Source: JAYVJH01 sp043777595
GTDB lineage: Bacteria; Bacteroidota; Bacteroidia; Cytophagales; Spirosomataceae
Length of the DNA: 64,000 nucleotides
Reading direction: 5' to 3'
Assembly: GCA_043777595.1 (NCBI GenBank)
Contig: JAYWHT010000044.1
Coordinates: 62,001 to 126,000 of the forward strand
A model generated the notes under the pieces. It was given only the letters and a program-made list of their open reading frames with translations. It was not told where the DNA came from and searched no databases. Below are positions 26,028-34,291 of the stretch, piece by piece (positions within the stretch are counted from its first letter, which is position 1; every line of letters begins with the position of its first letter). The position numbers and the translations under genes were made by a program.

Positions 26028-26906
26028 ATGAGCGTATTAGTAAACAAAGACTCACGAGTTATTGTGCAAGGTTTTACAGGCACAGAAGGTACATTCCATG
26101 CCCAACAAATGATTGAGTATGGAACAAACGTTGTAGGTGGCGTAACCCCAGGCAAAGGTGGGCAGGTTCATTTGGAGCGGCCAGTTTTCAATACAGTCGA
26201 AGATGCCGTTCAGCAAGCGGCTGCCAATGTCTCTATAATTTTTGTACCACCAGCGTTTGCCGCCGATGCCATCATGGAGGCTGCCGATGCAGGTATTGGA
26301 GTCATTATTTGTATTACGGAGGGAATCCCGACCAAAGACATGATGATTGCCAAAGAATATATTAGTACCAAAAACTGCCGTCTAATAGGTCCCAACTGCC
26401 CAGGCGTAATGACAGCCGAAGTATGCAAAGTTGGCATTATGCCAGGTTTTATTTTCAAAAAAGGAACAGTAGGTATTGTCTCAAAATCTGGTACATTGAC
26501 CTACGAAGCCGTTGACCAACTGACCAGAGTAGGGCTTGGCCAGACTACTGCCATAGGCATTGGTGGCGACCCGATTATTGGCACAACAACCAAAGAAGCC
26601 GTAGAATTGTTGATGAACGACCCCGAGACAGAAGCCATCGTGATGATAGGCGAGATAGGCGGCGGCATGGAAGCCGAAGCCGCTCACTGGATAAAAGCCG
26701 ATGGCAACCGCAAGCCTGTTGTAGGCTTTATAGCAGGCCAGACGGCACCAAAGGGTCGTCGTATGGGTCATGCTGGCGCAATAGTTGGAGGCTCAGACGA
26801 CACCGCTGCCGCCAAAATGCGCATCATGGCCGAGTGTGGTATTTATGTTGTAGAGTCGCCAGCACTCATTGGCGAAACCATGCTAAAAGCACTTGGCAAA
26901 GCATAA
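26028..26906 (+). CDS. sucD: Succinyl-CoA ligase (ADP/GDP-forming) alpha subunit
   Basis: A 292-residue protein of standard length. The CoA-binding Rossmann domain has 'VIVQGFTGTEGTFHAQQMIE' and 'GGVTPGKGGQVHL'; 'LIGPNCPGVMT' follows; the phosphorylated histidine lies in 'RRMGHAGAIVGG' near residue 248. The enzyme makes ATP or GTP from succinyl-CoA in the TCA cycle. The beta subunit gene sucC is not adjacent, which is common in this phylum. A strong hairpin follows 30 bp after the stop. Confidence 0.97.
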   Translation: MSVLVNKDSRVIVQGFTGTEGTFHAQQMIEYGTNVVGGVTPGKGGQVHLERPVFNTVEDAVQQAAANVSIIFVPPAFAADAIMEAADAGIGVIICITEGIPTKDMMIAKEYISTKNCRLIGPNCPGVMTAEVCKVGIMPGFIFKKGTVGIVSKSGTLTYEAVDQLTRVGLGQTTAIGIGGDPIIGTTTKEAVELLMNDPETEAIVMIGEIGGGMEAEAAHWIKADGNRKPVVGFIAGQTAPKGRRMGHAGAIVGGSDDTAAAKMRIMAECGIYVVESPALIGETMLKALGKA

Positions 26907-26913
26907 AAACGAA

Positions 26914-28125
26914 ATGACCGTTAATGTTAATATCGAGACAAAAGCACAAGGCTCTTTTTCAATCCGAAAAAGAGCCTTGTGCTTTTGTCTTTTTATTTAC
27001 TACTGTTCGCTACAAGTCGTTCATGCTCAAATAGATTTCAAAAAAGACTACTTTACTGTTTATGACTTCAAAAACGACTGGCTGATTTATGACCAAAGTT
27101 ACAAAGACTATGTGCCATTTGTAGCTCAAAACAGCGTAAACGAGTCTGCTTTGAGTATATTGATAGACATTGAGAGCAATCGGAAATATGACTTGCTGAT
27201 TTATGTAAAAAAAGATAGTTATTTGTTTTTGGACGCATCACTCAACCAACGCCTCAAACCCGAAACTTGGACTCGGATACCAATAGACAGCCTGTTTCGG
27301 ACATACAAAAAACCACAAATACTCGTTACTTTTTATGGTACTTCGGGTATTGACGATAAGACTGTACTGATTGGCCATAGAAAAGCAAACCGAGATGAAA
27401 AACTTATCAACATTGCCGATGAGTCATTTTTGAGTCTTAGACCACGTAATATCTCGCCACTCAACGATTTTTTTGTAGTATCTCTGTTCTTTATTATTTG
27501 CATAGGAGCATTTCTCTTTGGTAGTTTTGGTCGAGCGTTTGGTCGCTTTATTGATGTCCGAGACTTATTTACTACCAACGTCAAAGATGAGTTTTTGGTT
27601 GGCCGTCCACTGAGTAGAGTCAATCTGTTTTTTATTTTGCTGCTCTCAATCGAAGTATCGTTCATTTATTTTTTGGTTAGAAGCAAAAACTATTATCTTT
27701 TTTCTGGAAATAATTTCTTGGCAAACGAACAAATACTAATTCAAAATTTATGGAATTTTCTAAAAATAATTTTTATTGTTTTTGGCCTGTATATCATCAA
27801 ATATTTTGCGCTCTACTTATTTTCGTCCCTTTATCGATTAGACTCGATTGTTAATGTCCACTATTTCAAAGTGATTCAATCGTCATTGATTTTTTTTACA
27901 ATTATGCTCTCAGGAATTTCGATAGTTTCTTTTTATGTAGTTGATTGGCAGTTAATAATCACAAGTACTATCGTTTATCCAGCTATTGTATTTTATGTTC
28001 TAAGGCTTCTATTGCTTTATATAACAATTAAGAACAGTGCGCCGACTAAAAATTTATATTTAATTTCGTACCTTTGTATCGCCGAACTCGTACCTCTCAT
28101 AATCGGCATAAAATATGCACTTTGA
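26914..28125 (+). CDS. DUF4271 multi-span membrane protein
   Basis: A 403-residue protein if read from the ATG at 26914. The N-terminus carries 'RKRALCFCLFIYYCSLQVVH' ending in AQ, a plausible signal peptide with a long n-region, then a soluble domain (residues 40-175) and seven or so membrane spans in the C-terminal half, beginning near 'NDFFVVSLFFIICIGAFLFG'. DUF4271 proteins of Bacteroidota are commonly encoded next to hemD, as here, but their role is unknown. Oddly, the first 30 codons overlap a perfect 25-bp inverted repeat that looks like the sucD terminator, so the true start is uncertain; no ATG exists between the hairpin and the mature domain. Confidence 0.8.
   Translation: MTVNVNIETKAQGSFSIRKRALCFCLFIYYCSLQVVHAQIDFKKDYFTVYDFKNDWLIYDQSYKDYVPFVAQNSVNESALSILIDIESNRKYDLLIYVKKDSYLFLDASLNQRLKPETWTRIPIDSLFRTYKKPQILVTFYGTSGIDDKTVLIGHRKANRDEKLINIADESFLSLRPRNISPLNDFFVVSLFFIICIGAFLFGSFGRAFGRFIDVRDLFTTNVKDEFLVGRPLSRVNLFFILLLSIEVSFIYFLVRSKNYYLFSGNNFLANEQILIQNLWNFLKIIFIVFGLYIIKYFALYLFSSLYRLDSIVNVHYFKVIQSSLIFFTIMLSGISIVSFYVVDWQLIITSTIVYPAIVFYVLRLLLLYITIKNSAPTKNLYLISYLCIAELVPLIIGIKYAL
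26936..26998 (+). terminator. Perfect 25-bp hairpin with T-run (sucD terminator)
   Basis: The left arm is 26936-26960, the loop is aatcc and the right arm is 26966-26990, with all 25 pairs matched, followed by TTTTATTT. This is an excellent intrinsic terminator form beginning 30 bp after the sucD stop. It is unusual in lying inside the apparent 5' coding end of the DUF4271 gene, where it may act as a terminator, an attenuator or a translation-limiting structure. Confidence 0.8.
28069..28076 (+). promoter_or_regulatory. Possible internal -7 promoter element for hemD
   Basis: TACCTTTG matches TAnnTTTG and lies in the last 60 bases of the DUF4271 gene, 89 bp before the hemD ATG. It could allow hemD to be transcribed independently. 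No clear -33 element was found, so confidence is low. Confidence 0.3.
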
Positions 28126-28165
28126 CGAGTAAACGTTTATATAATTTAAAAGCGTCTAATTTTCG

Positions 28166-28948
28166 ATGAGCCAAACACACCTAATGCAAGAAGACAGACT
28201 GAACAAAGTTGAGAGCATTCTCGTAACTCAACCCTATCCTACTGACGAAAAGTCGCCTTATTTTGAACTGGCCGAAAGATATGGTCTAAAAATAGATTTT
28301 CGACCCTTTATCGAAATCCAAGGAATTGCTTTCAGAGACTTCAGAAAGCAAAAAGTAAATATTTTGGAACATACGGCTATTATTTTTACAAGCCGCAATG
28401 CCGTAGATCACTTTTTTAGGCTCTGCAAAGAAGCCCGAATAGAAATGCCAGCCGAAATGAAATACTTTTGTGTGTCCGAGCAAACTTCGCACTATCTCCA
28501 AAAATACATTCAAATCAGAAAGCGTAAAATATTTACAGGCAAAAAAACCTCAGCCGATTTATTGGAACTCATTAACAAACACAAAACCGAAAAATTTTTG
28601 TTTCCATGTTCGGACAAACGGCGCAGGGATATTCCAGAATTTATGGATACCAACGACCTACAACTGACCGAGGCCATGATTTATGAAACGGTATCGGCTG
28701 ATCTATCTGACCTGACCGATGTGTTTTATGACATTATTTGTTTTTATAGCCCATCAGGAATCAAGTCATTGATGGACAATTTTCCTGGGTATGAGCAAAA
28801 CAACACCCGTATGGCGGCTTTCGGCCCAACCACCGCCCGAGCCGTAATTGAAGCAGGTTTGGTGCTGGACATAGAAGCCCCAATGCCCAATGCACCGTCG
28901 ATGACGGGCGCAATCGAAATTTATATCAAGAAGGCAAATACCATTTAG
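28166..28948 (+). CDS. hemD: Uroporphyrinogen-III synthase
   Basis: A 260-residue protein with the two-lobed HemD fold: 'SILVTQPYPTDEKSPYFELA', 'AIIFTSRNAVDHFFRLCKEA', 'YFCVSEQTSHYLQKY', and in the second half 'DIICFYSPSGIKSLMDNFPG' and 'RMAAFGPTTARAVIEAGLVL'. The family cyclises hydroxymethylbilane with inversion of ring D. Sequence divergence is high in HemD, but these landmarks are all in order. It is 40 bp after the DUF4271 gene and is followed by a strong terminator. Confidence 0.9.
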   Translation: MSQTHLMQEDRLNKVESILVTQPYPTDEKSPYFELAERYGLKIDFRPFIEIQGIAFRDFRKQKVNILEHTAIIFTSRNAVDHFFRLCKEARIEMPAEMKYFCVSEQTSHYLQKYIQIRKRKIFTGKKTSADLLELINKHKTEKFLFPCSDKRRRDIPEFMDTNDLQLTEAMIYETVSADLSDLTDVFYDIICFYSPSGIKSLMDNFPGYEQNNTRMAAFGPTTARAVIEAGLVLDIEAPMPNAPSMTGAIEIYIKKANTI

Positions 28949-28965
28949 TACTTGTTTTTCGTTCT

Positions 28966-28999
28966 AAAAATGGACTGTTTCTGGCAGTCCATTTTTTTT
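28966..28999 (+). terminator. Intrinsic terminator of hemD
   Basis: A 12-bp stem (aaaaatggactg / cagtccattttt) with a 7-base loop and a run of eight T starts 17 bp after the hemD stop. This is a classic Rho-independent terminator. Confidence 0.85.
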
Positions 29000-29053
29000 G
29001 TTTAAAATTTTTGTTTTAATTGTGTCTCGTTTCGGTTTTACCTTACTATTCAT

Positions 29054-30025
29054 ATGTTTTTTATGAAATATTCAGTTATATTTTTGTTGGTATTGGTCTT
29101 GTTTGCAACCACAACGCAAGCACAACAAGATGCACAGTTTAGTCTTTTTCCGTACAATCAACTATACTGGAACCCTGCCGCTACTGCCAACGATGGACAA
29201 ACTCGGCTACAATTACACAACCGCTGGCAATGGTCTGGCTATCAGGGTACATTTGACGATGGCGGCGCACCCAATACACTCGTAGCCTCAGCACAAATAC
29301 CGCTCAATTTTATCAAGAGTGCCGTAGGCGTGCATTATGTAAGCGATAAGCTCGGGGCAATGAACAGCCAAGAAGTACAGCTATCGTATGCCTATAAACT
29401 CAAACTCGGCGACAATACCTTGGCCATTGGCGCACGGGCTGGCATATACAGCCGAGCCATCGACTATACTATTCTCAGAGCCAGAGATGCCGGCGACCCG
29501 CTGATTGGTACTGGGCGAGTGGCACAGTCAAAACCAGACTTGGCACTGGGGCTTTGGTACGATGCAGCAGCCTATTATGTGGGCGTAAGCGTCAATCACC
29601 TCAATCAGTCGCAGTTTTCGCTTGGCTCAGACAAAGCTACCAATACCCTCAAACCCAATATGTACGTCACGGCAGGTTATAGATTTGAGCCATTGTACGC
29701 ACTCGAAGTACAGCCAGTGGTGATGCTCAAAACGGGTACTGATTTTAATCTGAAAGCCGCCTCTGTCGAAGCTGGGTTTATTGCTACCTATGACGAGCGT
29801 TTTTTTGGAGGCATCACTTACCGTCTGTCGGACTCGGTGGTGGGTATTTTGGGGGCAAATTTAGTATCAAATCGACTTAGAATAGCCTTGGCGTTTGATG
29901 CCACGGTGATTTTTCAGGAAACCAAAAGCCCGCAGTCTTACGAGATATTACTGTCTTACGCTCTGCCTGCACCCAACTTGGGCGGCAAAAAAACAATCGT
30001 CCGAACGCCCCGATTTAGGTATTGA
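29054..30025 (+). CDS. PorP/SprF family type IX secretion-associated membrane protein
   Basis: A 323-residue outer-membrane barrel. A signal peptide ends 'TTQAQQ', then comes the hallmark start of the mature chain 'DAQFSLFPYNQLYWNPAATA', 'LQLHNRWQWSGY' and a series of amphipathic strands ending 'YALPAPNLGG'. PorP/SprF proteins work with the type IX secretion and gliding machinery, often anchoring specific cargo at the surface. ATG 29063 is an equally possible start three codons on. No large adhesin or cargo gene is adjacent, so it is a stand-alone paralogue. Confidence 0.92.
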   Translation: MFFMKYSVIFLLVLVLFATTTQAQQDAQFSLFPYNQLYWNPAATANDGQTRLQLHNRWQWSGYQGTFDDGGAPNTLVASAQIPLNFIKSAVGVHYVSDKLGAMNSQEVQLSYAYKLKLGDNTLAIGARAGIYSRAIDYTILRARDAGDPLIGTGRVAQSKPDLALGLWYDAAAYYVGVSVNHLNQSQFSLGSDKATNTLKPNMYVTAGYRFEPLYALEVQPVVMLKTGTDFNLKAASVEAGFIATYDERFFGGITYRLSDSVVGILGANLVSNRLRIALAFDATVIFQETKSPQSYEILLSYALPAPNLGGKKTIVRTPRFRY

Positions 30026-30039
30026 TTGGAAGGCAAACT

Positions 30040-30336
30040 TTAATCCAAAACGAAGAAATATACCCCCAAAAGTATAGCCAGTGTACTGACAAGGATCAAT
30101 ATAAATCTTATTTCAAACTCTCTGTGGGCATGGTAATAGTCGAACACCAATGAAGCAGACAGTGCCGATAACATCATAAAACCACAGCCAAAAGCAACTT
30201 CTTGCCGATAAAAAGCGTATCGACTAAGTAGCGAGCTTCCCATCAAAATATAAAGTAGCCAAAGTCCAAATCCAGTTTTGTATAAATATTGGCTAAGGCG
30301 GCGATCGTTTTTTATATCAAAAATATTGTCTGCCAT
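30040..30336 (-). CDS. Small three-span membrane protein, unknown
   Basis: A 98-residue protein with a charged N-terminus ('MADNIFDIKNDRRLSQYLYK'), hydrophobic spans around residues 22-40, 47-65 and 76-95, and a polar loop 'DYYHAHREFEIR'. I do not recognise a family. It is transcribed divergently from the GT9 gene and converges on porP; a start 78 bp from the divergent gene leaves room for both promoters. Confidence 0.65.
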   Translation of the reverse strand: MADNIFDIKNDRRLSQYLYKTGFGLWLLYILMGSSLLSRYAFYRQEVAFGCGFMMLSALSASLVFDYYHAHREFEIRFILILVSTLAILLGVYFFVLD

Positions 30337-30349
30337 GGCTTTATTGGTA

Positions 30350-30378
30350 TTGTTTTGATGTGAATTTACCTATTTTTG
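30350..30378 (+). promoter_or_regulatory. Promoter of the GT9 gene
   Basis: A TTG at 30350-30352 is followed after 18 bp by TATTTTTG at 30371-30378, fitting the -33/-7 spacing of Bacteroidota primary-sigma promoters. The ATG follows 35 bases later. The downstream flank 'TACTCAA' is shared with the promoter before 5912. Confidence 0.6.
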
Positions 30379-30413
30379 TACTCAATAACAACGTCTTGTA
30401 AACAAACAGGCTT

Positions 30414-31397
30414 ATGTCGCTCAAAGTTCTTATCATACGGTTTTCTTCGATTGGCGACATCGTTCTGACAACGCCTGTGGTGCGGTGTCTCAAACAACAA
30501 CGCCCCGATGTAGAAATACACTATTTGACCAAAAGCACTTTTCGGTTTTTGATTGAAAACAATCCCTACATTGACCAAATCCATACCCTTGACGGCAGTC
30601 TTTGGCAGACGATTGGACGGCTAAAAAAAGAAAATTTCGATATTATCATTGACCTTCACAACAACCTCAGAACGTTACAAATTAGAATTGCGCTGGGGGT
30701 TCAGTCGTATAGTTTTAATAAACTAAACTGGGAAAAATGGCTACTCGTCAATATGCGAATGAACGTACTGCCCAACATACACATTGTGGACAGGTACATG
30801 GAAACCGTCAGAACGCTATCAGTCAAAAACGACCACGTTGGGCTTGACTATTTTGTGCCATACAGAGACGTTATAGAACGAGACTGGCTACCCGAAACGC
30901 ACCAGCGCAGCTATGTGGCCTTTGCGATTGGTGGCCAACACAATACCAAAAAATTACCCAAAGCTCGAATCGTAGAACTTTGTAATAAAATCAACTATCC
31001 GATTGTACTATTGGGTGGCAAAGAAGACACCGCCGATGGTGATTTTGTGGAGCAGGCAGTAGGCAAACATCTGGTATTTAATGCTTGTGGTAAATATAAT
31101 TTCAATCAGTCGGCTTCGGTCATTGAGCAGTCGAAGGTGGTTTTTTCGCACGATACTGGACTGATGCACGTGGCGGCGGCTTTTAAGAAAAAAGTGTATT
31201 CTATCTGGGGCAATACCGTCCCCGAGTTTGGAATGTACCCGTATCAAACTCATTTTTCAATTATCGAAAACCGCTCGTTGGCTTGCCGCCCTTGCTCAAA
31301 AATTGGTCATAACAAATGTCCTCATGGCCATTTTAAGTGTATGAACGAAGTACCTTTTGATTTTGAAATTAAAGAATTGAATAAAATTTTTAAATGA
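30414..31397 (+). CDS. Glycosyltransferase family 9 (heptosyltransferase-like)
   Basis: A 327-residue GT-B enzyme. The N-terminal domain starts 'LKVLIIRFSSIGDIVLTTPV' and the C-terminal domain has 'YVAFAIGGQHNTKKLP' and the nucleotide-sugar binding stretch 'VVFSHDTGLMHVAAAFKKKV', all typical of lipopolysaccharide heptosyltransferases I/II/III. It presumably adds an ADP-heptose or related sugar to the LPS core on the cytoplasmic face. A cysteine-rich C-terminal segment ('ACRPCSKIGHNKCPHGHFKC') is common in the Bacteroidota branch. It precedes an FAH-family gene by 53 bp. Confidence 0.92.
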   Translation: MSLKVLIIRFSSIGDIVLTTPVVRCLKQQRPDVEIHYLTKSTFRFLIENNPYIDQIHTLDGSLWQTIGRLKKENFDIIIDLHNNLRTLQIRIALGVQSYSFNKLNWEKWLLVNMRMNVLPNIHIVDRYMETVRTLSVKNDHVGLDYFVPYRDVIERDWLPETHQRSYVAFAIGGQHNTKKLPKARIVELCNKINYPIVLLGGKEDTADGDFVEQAVGKHLVFNACGKYNFNQSASVIEQSKVVFSHDTGLMHVAAAFKKKVYSIWGNTVPEFGMYPYQTHFSIIENRSLACRPCSKIGHNKCPHGHFKCMNEVPFDFEIKELNKIFK

Positions 31398-31414
31398 ATA
31401 CCCCTACATATAAA

Positions 31415-31444
31415 AACTCCCCCTCTGGGAGTTTGGGGGCTGTT
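31415..31444 (+). repeat. C/G-rich dispersed repeat before the FAH-family gene
   Basis: The stretch reads aactccccctctgggagt, then ttgggggctgtt. It resembles 32164-32192 and the in-gene copy at 18699-18731. It fills most of the gap between the GT9 stop and the ATG at 31451, so it may affect translation start or mRNA folding (its C5 and G-rich parts can pair). Confidence 0.6.
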
Positions 31445-31450
31445 ATTACT

Positions 31451-32062
31451 ATGAAAATAATTTGTATTGGCCGCAACTATGCCGACCACATTGCCGAACT
31501 CAACAACGAACGCCCCGATGCTCCCGTTATATTTACAAAACCCGACACGGCTATATTACGAAATGGCGACCCGTTTTTTTACCCAGAGTTTTCGTCAGAT
31601 ATTCACCACGAAGTTGAAATTGTACTGAAAATTTGTAAAGCTGGTAAGAATATCGAAGAACGCTTTGCCCATAAATATTATGACCAGATCGGAATCGGTA
31701 TTGACTTCACAGCCAGAGACGTACAAGCCAAACTCAAAGCCAAAGGATTGCCTTGGGAACTTGCCAAGGCTTTTGATGGCTCTGCACCAGTGTCAGAATT
31801 TGTACCAAAAACTGACTTTGCAGATTTACAAAACTTGAATTTTAGATTAGACATAAACAACCAAACCCGACAGAGCGGCAACACGGCCATGATGCTCTTC
31901 AAGATGGACTATATCATTGCTTTTGTGTCGCAGTATTTTACACTCAAAACAGGCGACTTGATTTTTACAGGCACACCCAGCGGCGTAGGGCCCGTTCAAA
32001 TCAACGACCGACTGACGGCATACATCGAAGACCGTAAAATGTTGGAGTTTGAAGTGAAGTGA
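31451..32062 (+). CDS. Fumarylacetoacetate hydrolase (FAH) family protein
   Basis: A 203-residue protein from 'MKIICIGRNYADHIAELNNE'. Metal ligands are seen in 'HHEVEIVLKI' (Glu-x-Glu) and the Asp of 'IGIGIDFTARDVQ'; 'LIFTGTPSGVGPV' is the C-terminal signature. Members include acylpyruvases and oxaloacetate decarboxylase/tautomerases (FAHD1-like), and this short form fits that group better than true FAH. The ATG at 31451 gives the family N-terminus; the longer frame upstream overlaps the GT9 gene and reads through a repeat. Confidence 0.9.
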   Translation: MKIICIGRNYADHIAELNNERPDAPVIFTKPDTAILRNGDPFFYPEFSSDIHHEVEIVLKICKAGKNIEERFAHKYYDQIGIGIDFTARDVQAKLKAKGLPWELAKAFDGSAPVSEFVPKTDFADLQNLNFRLDINNQTRQSGNTAMMLFKMDYIIAFVSQYFTLKTGDLIFTGTPSGVGPVQINDRLTAYIEDRKMLEFEVK

Positions 32063-32163
32063 AGATTTTAAATTATCAGGACGTTACTCTTGTCTGAAAT
32101 AATGCAGGCTTTAGACGAGCTGGCAGCCAAATACAATAATCCAAAATAAATTAAACAAATAAT

Positions 32164-32192
32164 ACACTCCCTCTGGGGATTTAGGGGCTATG
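32164..32192 (+). repeat. C/G-rich dispersed repeat running into a start codon
   Basis: acactccctctggggatt followed by taggggctATG: the repeat ends at the start codon of the gene at 32190. It is the second copy of the element at 31415. The preceding gap 32063-32163 holds a short translatable tail ('LSEIMQALDELAAKYNNPK') that could be the remnant of a lost gene. Confidence 0.55.
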
Positions 32193-33269
32193 CACAAAAA
32201 TTTTAAAGCAATAGAAAAGACCGTTTATGGTCGTGGAAGTTTCAATCAGTTGGGTGATATTCTCGCCCCAGTTCGGTCAGAAAATAACCAGTATATGGTG
32301 TTTTTTGTCGATAACTATTTCAAAGGCAAGGACTTAGCCAATCGACTATCTGTACAGGCCGAAGACGTGGTTTATTTTATAGACGTGGACCCACATGAGC
32401 CAACAACCGAGCAAATTGATGAACTACGTGATGATATTTTGGCAAAAAAAGGCTTGCCCTCGGGTGTGATTGGCATTGGCGGAGGAGCAATTATGGACAT
32501 TGCCAAATGTGTATCGTTGATGCTTACCAACGAAGGCTCATCTACGTTGTATCAGGGTCTAAATCTTATCAAAAACCCAGGTGTTTATCATGTTGGCGTA
32601 CCGACTATTTCGGGAACTGGTGCAGAAGTATCAATGACTGCCGTACTGACTGGCCCCGAAAAAAAGCTGGGACTTAAATGCGAATGGACGGTTTTTAACC
32701 AAGTAATTCTCGACCCCGATTTGATAGCCACTGTACCCCGAGACTGGTGGTTTTATGTGGGCATGGACACGTATATTCATTGTGTCGAATCTGAAAATGG
32801 ACATTTAAACAACGCCTATTCACACGCCTACGCCGAGCAGTCGATGAAACTCTGCCGTGAGATATACTTGGGCGAAAACAGCGGCCAAACCGCTGCCAAT
32901 GACGATAAACTGATGGTGGCTTCGCTAATGGGTGGTTTGAGTTTGACGTACTCAGAGGTTGGCGTTTGCCATGCGTTGAGCTATGGCCTGTCTAAGATTT
33001 TGGGTATGCGGCATTGCTATGCCAACTGCGTTGCTTTCAATCATTTACAAGATTTTTATCCCGAAGGCGTAGCAGAATTTAGGGCAATGGTCGCACAGCA
33101 TGACATTACGTTACCTCAAAATCTATCAAAAGACTGGACAGACGAGCAGGTAAATGCCATGGCGCATGTAGCCTACAAACTCGACCATATGTGGAAGCAC
33201 GCCGTGGGCTTAGACTGGGCCGATAGCATTACGATTGAGCGGATTGAAGAATTATTTAGAAGACTATAA
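32190..33269 (+). CDS. Iron-containing alcohol dehydrogenase, possibly KdnB-like (Kdo 8-oxidase)
   Basis: A 359-residue group III dehydrogenase. NAD-binding 'GVIGIGGGAIMDIAKCVSLM', 'VGVPTISGTGAEVSMTAVLT', and metal ligands in 'GMDTYIHCVESENG' (Asp, His) and 'CHALSYGLSKILGMRHCYAN' (two His). The overall pattern ('VYGRGSFNQLGDIL' at the start, 'YPEGVAEFRAMVAQHDITLP' near the end) recalls KdnB, which oxidises Kdo at C8 on the way to 8-amino-Kdo of LPS. The aminotransferase KdnA is not in the window, so the specific role is tentative. An LPS link would suit the GT9 gene nearby. rsgA starts 2 bp after its stop. Confidence 0.82.
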   Translation: MHKNFKAIEKTVYGRGSFNQLGDILAPVRSENNQYMVFFVDNYFKGKDLANRLSVQAEDVVYFIDVDPHEPTTEQIDELRDDILAKKGLPSGVIGIGGGAIMDIAKCVSLMLTNEGSSTLYQGLNLIKNPGVYHVGVPTISGTGAEVSMTAVLTGPEKKLGLKCEWTVFNQVILDPDLIATVPRDWWFYVGMDTYIHCVESENGHLNNAYSHAYAEQSMKLCREIYLGENSGQTAANDDKLMVASLMGGLSLTYSEVGVCHALSYGLSKILGMRHCYANCVAFNHLQDFYPEGVAEFRAMVAQHDITLPQNLSKDWTDEQVNAMAHVAYKLDHMWKHAVGLDWADSITIERIEELFRRL

Positions 33270-33271
33270 TA

Positions 33272-34198
33272 ATGAAAAAAGGCTTAGTAATTCGCTCGAC
33301 AGGCTCATGGTATGATGTACGCTCGGAAGGTGGAAGTTTGTGGCATTGTCGGCTACGAGGTAAATTCAAAATTCAGGGACTGAAAGTAACCAACCCTATT
33401 GCAGTTGGCGACAGAGTGCTGTGGAACATTGAAGATGAAAACGAACAACGGGGCATCATCAGCGGTATCGAGCCACGCGATAATTATATTGTTCGAGCAT
33501 CTGTTCATAAAACGGCTCACGCACATATTTTGGCAGCCAATATTGACCAAGTAATTGTTATAGCCACGCTCACTTTTCCACGCACTTCGCTGGGGTTTAT
33601 CGACCGTGTGTTGATTACTGCCGAATCGTTCAGAATACCTGCCGTTATTATTTTTAATAAACAAGACTTGTTCGACGACGAGACAAAACAATACCAGCAA
33701 CAGATTATTGATTTGTATCAACGTATTGGTTACAAGTGCTTTACGACTTCGGCAGTAACAGGCGAGGGCATGGTCGAATTTGAAGAACTATTGACCCAGA
33801 AAACATCGCTACTGGCTGGTCATTCGGGCGTGGGCAAGTCGTCATTAGTCAATGTTATTGCGCCAGAGCTGGACTTACGCACCAAAGAAGTTTCGACATT
33901 TGCCAACAAAGGCGTACATACCACAACTTTTGCCGAGATGTTTGAAATTGCCGATGGTAGTTATATCATCGACTCGCCAGGAATCAAAGAATTGGGCTTG
34001 TCGGACACTTCCAAAGAAGAAATTCCGCATTATTTTCCTGAAATACGTGGGTTATTAAATCAATGTAAGTTCCATAACTGTCTGCACATAGATGAGCCAA
34101 AGTGTGCCATCAAAGATGCCGTTGAGGCTGGAACAATAGCCATGAGCCGCTACGAAAGCTACCTCAGTATGGCAGGCGGGCATGACAACAGGCGGTAG
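33272..34198 (+). CDS. rsgA: Ribosome small-subunit-dependent GTPase A
   Basis: A 308-residue circularly permuted GTPase: an N-terminal OB fold ('GLVIRSTGSWYDVRSEGG'), then G4 'IFNKQDLF', G1 'AGHSGVGKSSLVN', G2 threonines in 'KGVHTTTFAEM' and G3 'IDSPGIKELG'. The C-terminal zinc site is 'CKFHNCLHIDEPKC'. RsgA checks late maturation of the 30S subunit. It is 2 bp after the iron-type dehydrogenase, so the two are cotranscribed. Confidence 0.96.
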   Translation: MKKGLVIRSTGSWYDVRSEGGSLWHCRLRGKFKIQGLKVTNPIAVGDRVLWNIEDENEQRGIISGIEPRDNYIVRASVHKTAHAHILAANIDQVIVIATLTFPRTSLGFIDRVLITAESFRIPAVIIFNKQDLFDDETKQYQQQIIDLYQRIGYKCFTTSAVTGEGMVEFEELLTQKTSLLAGHSGVGKSSLVNVIAPELDLRTKEVSTFANKGVHTTTFAEMFEIADGSYIIDSPGIKELGLSDTSKEEIPHYFPEIRGLLNQCKFHNCLHIDEPKCAIKDAVEAGTIAMSRYESYLSMAGGHDNRR

Positions 34199-34291
34199 AG
34201 ATATTCTAATTTCACAAATTCCGAAGAGAAATATCGTTGACCTTATAATTTTTATACAAGTCAGAACTCTTGCGTTTCTGTTGCAACAATA

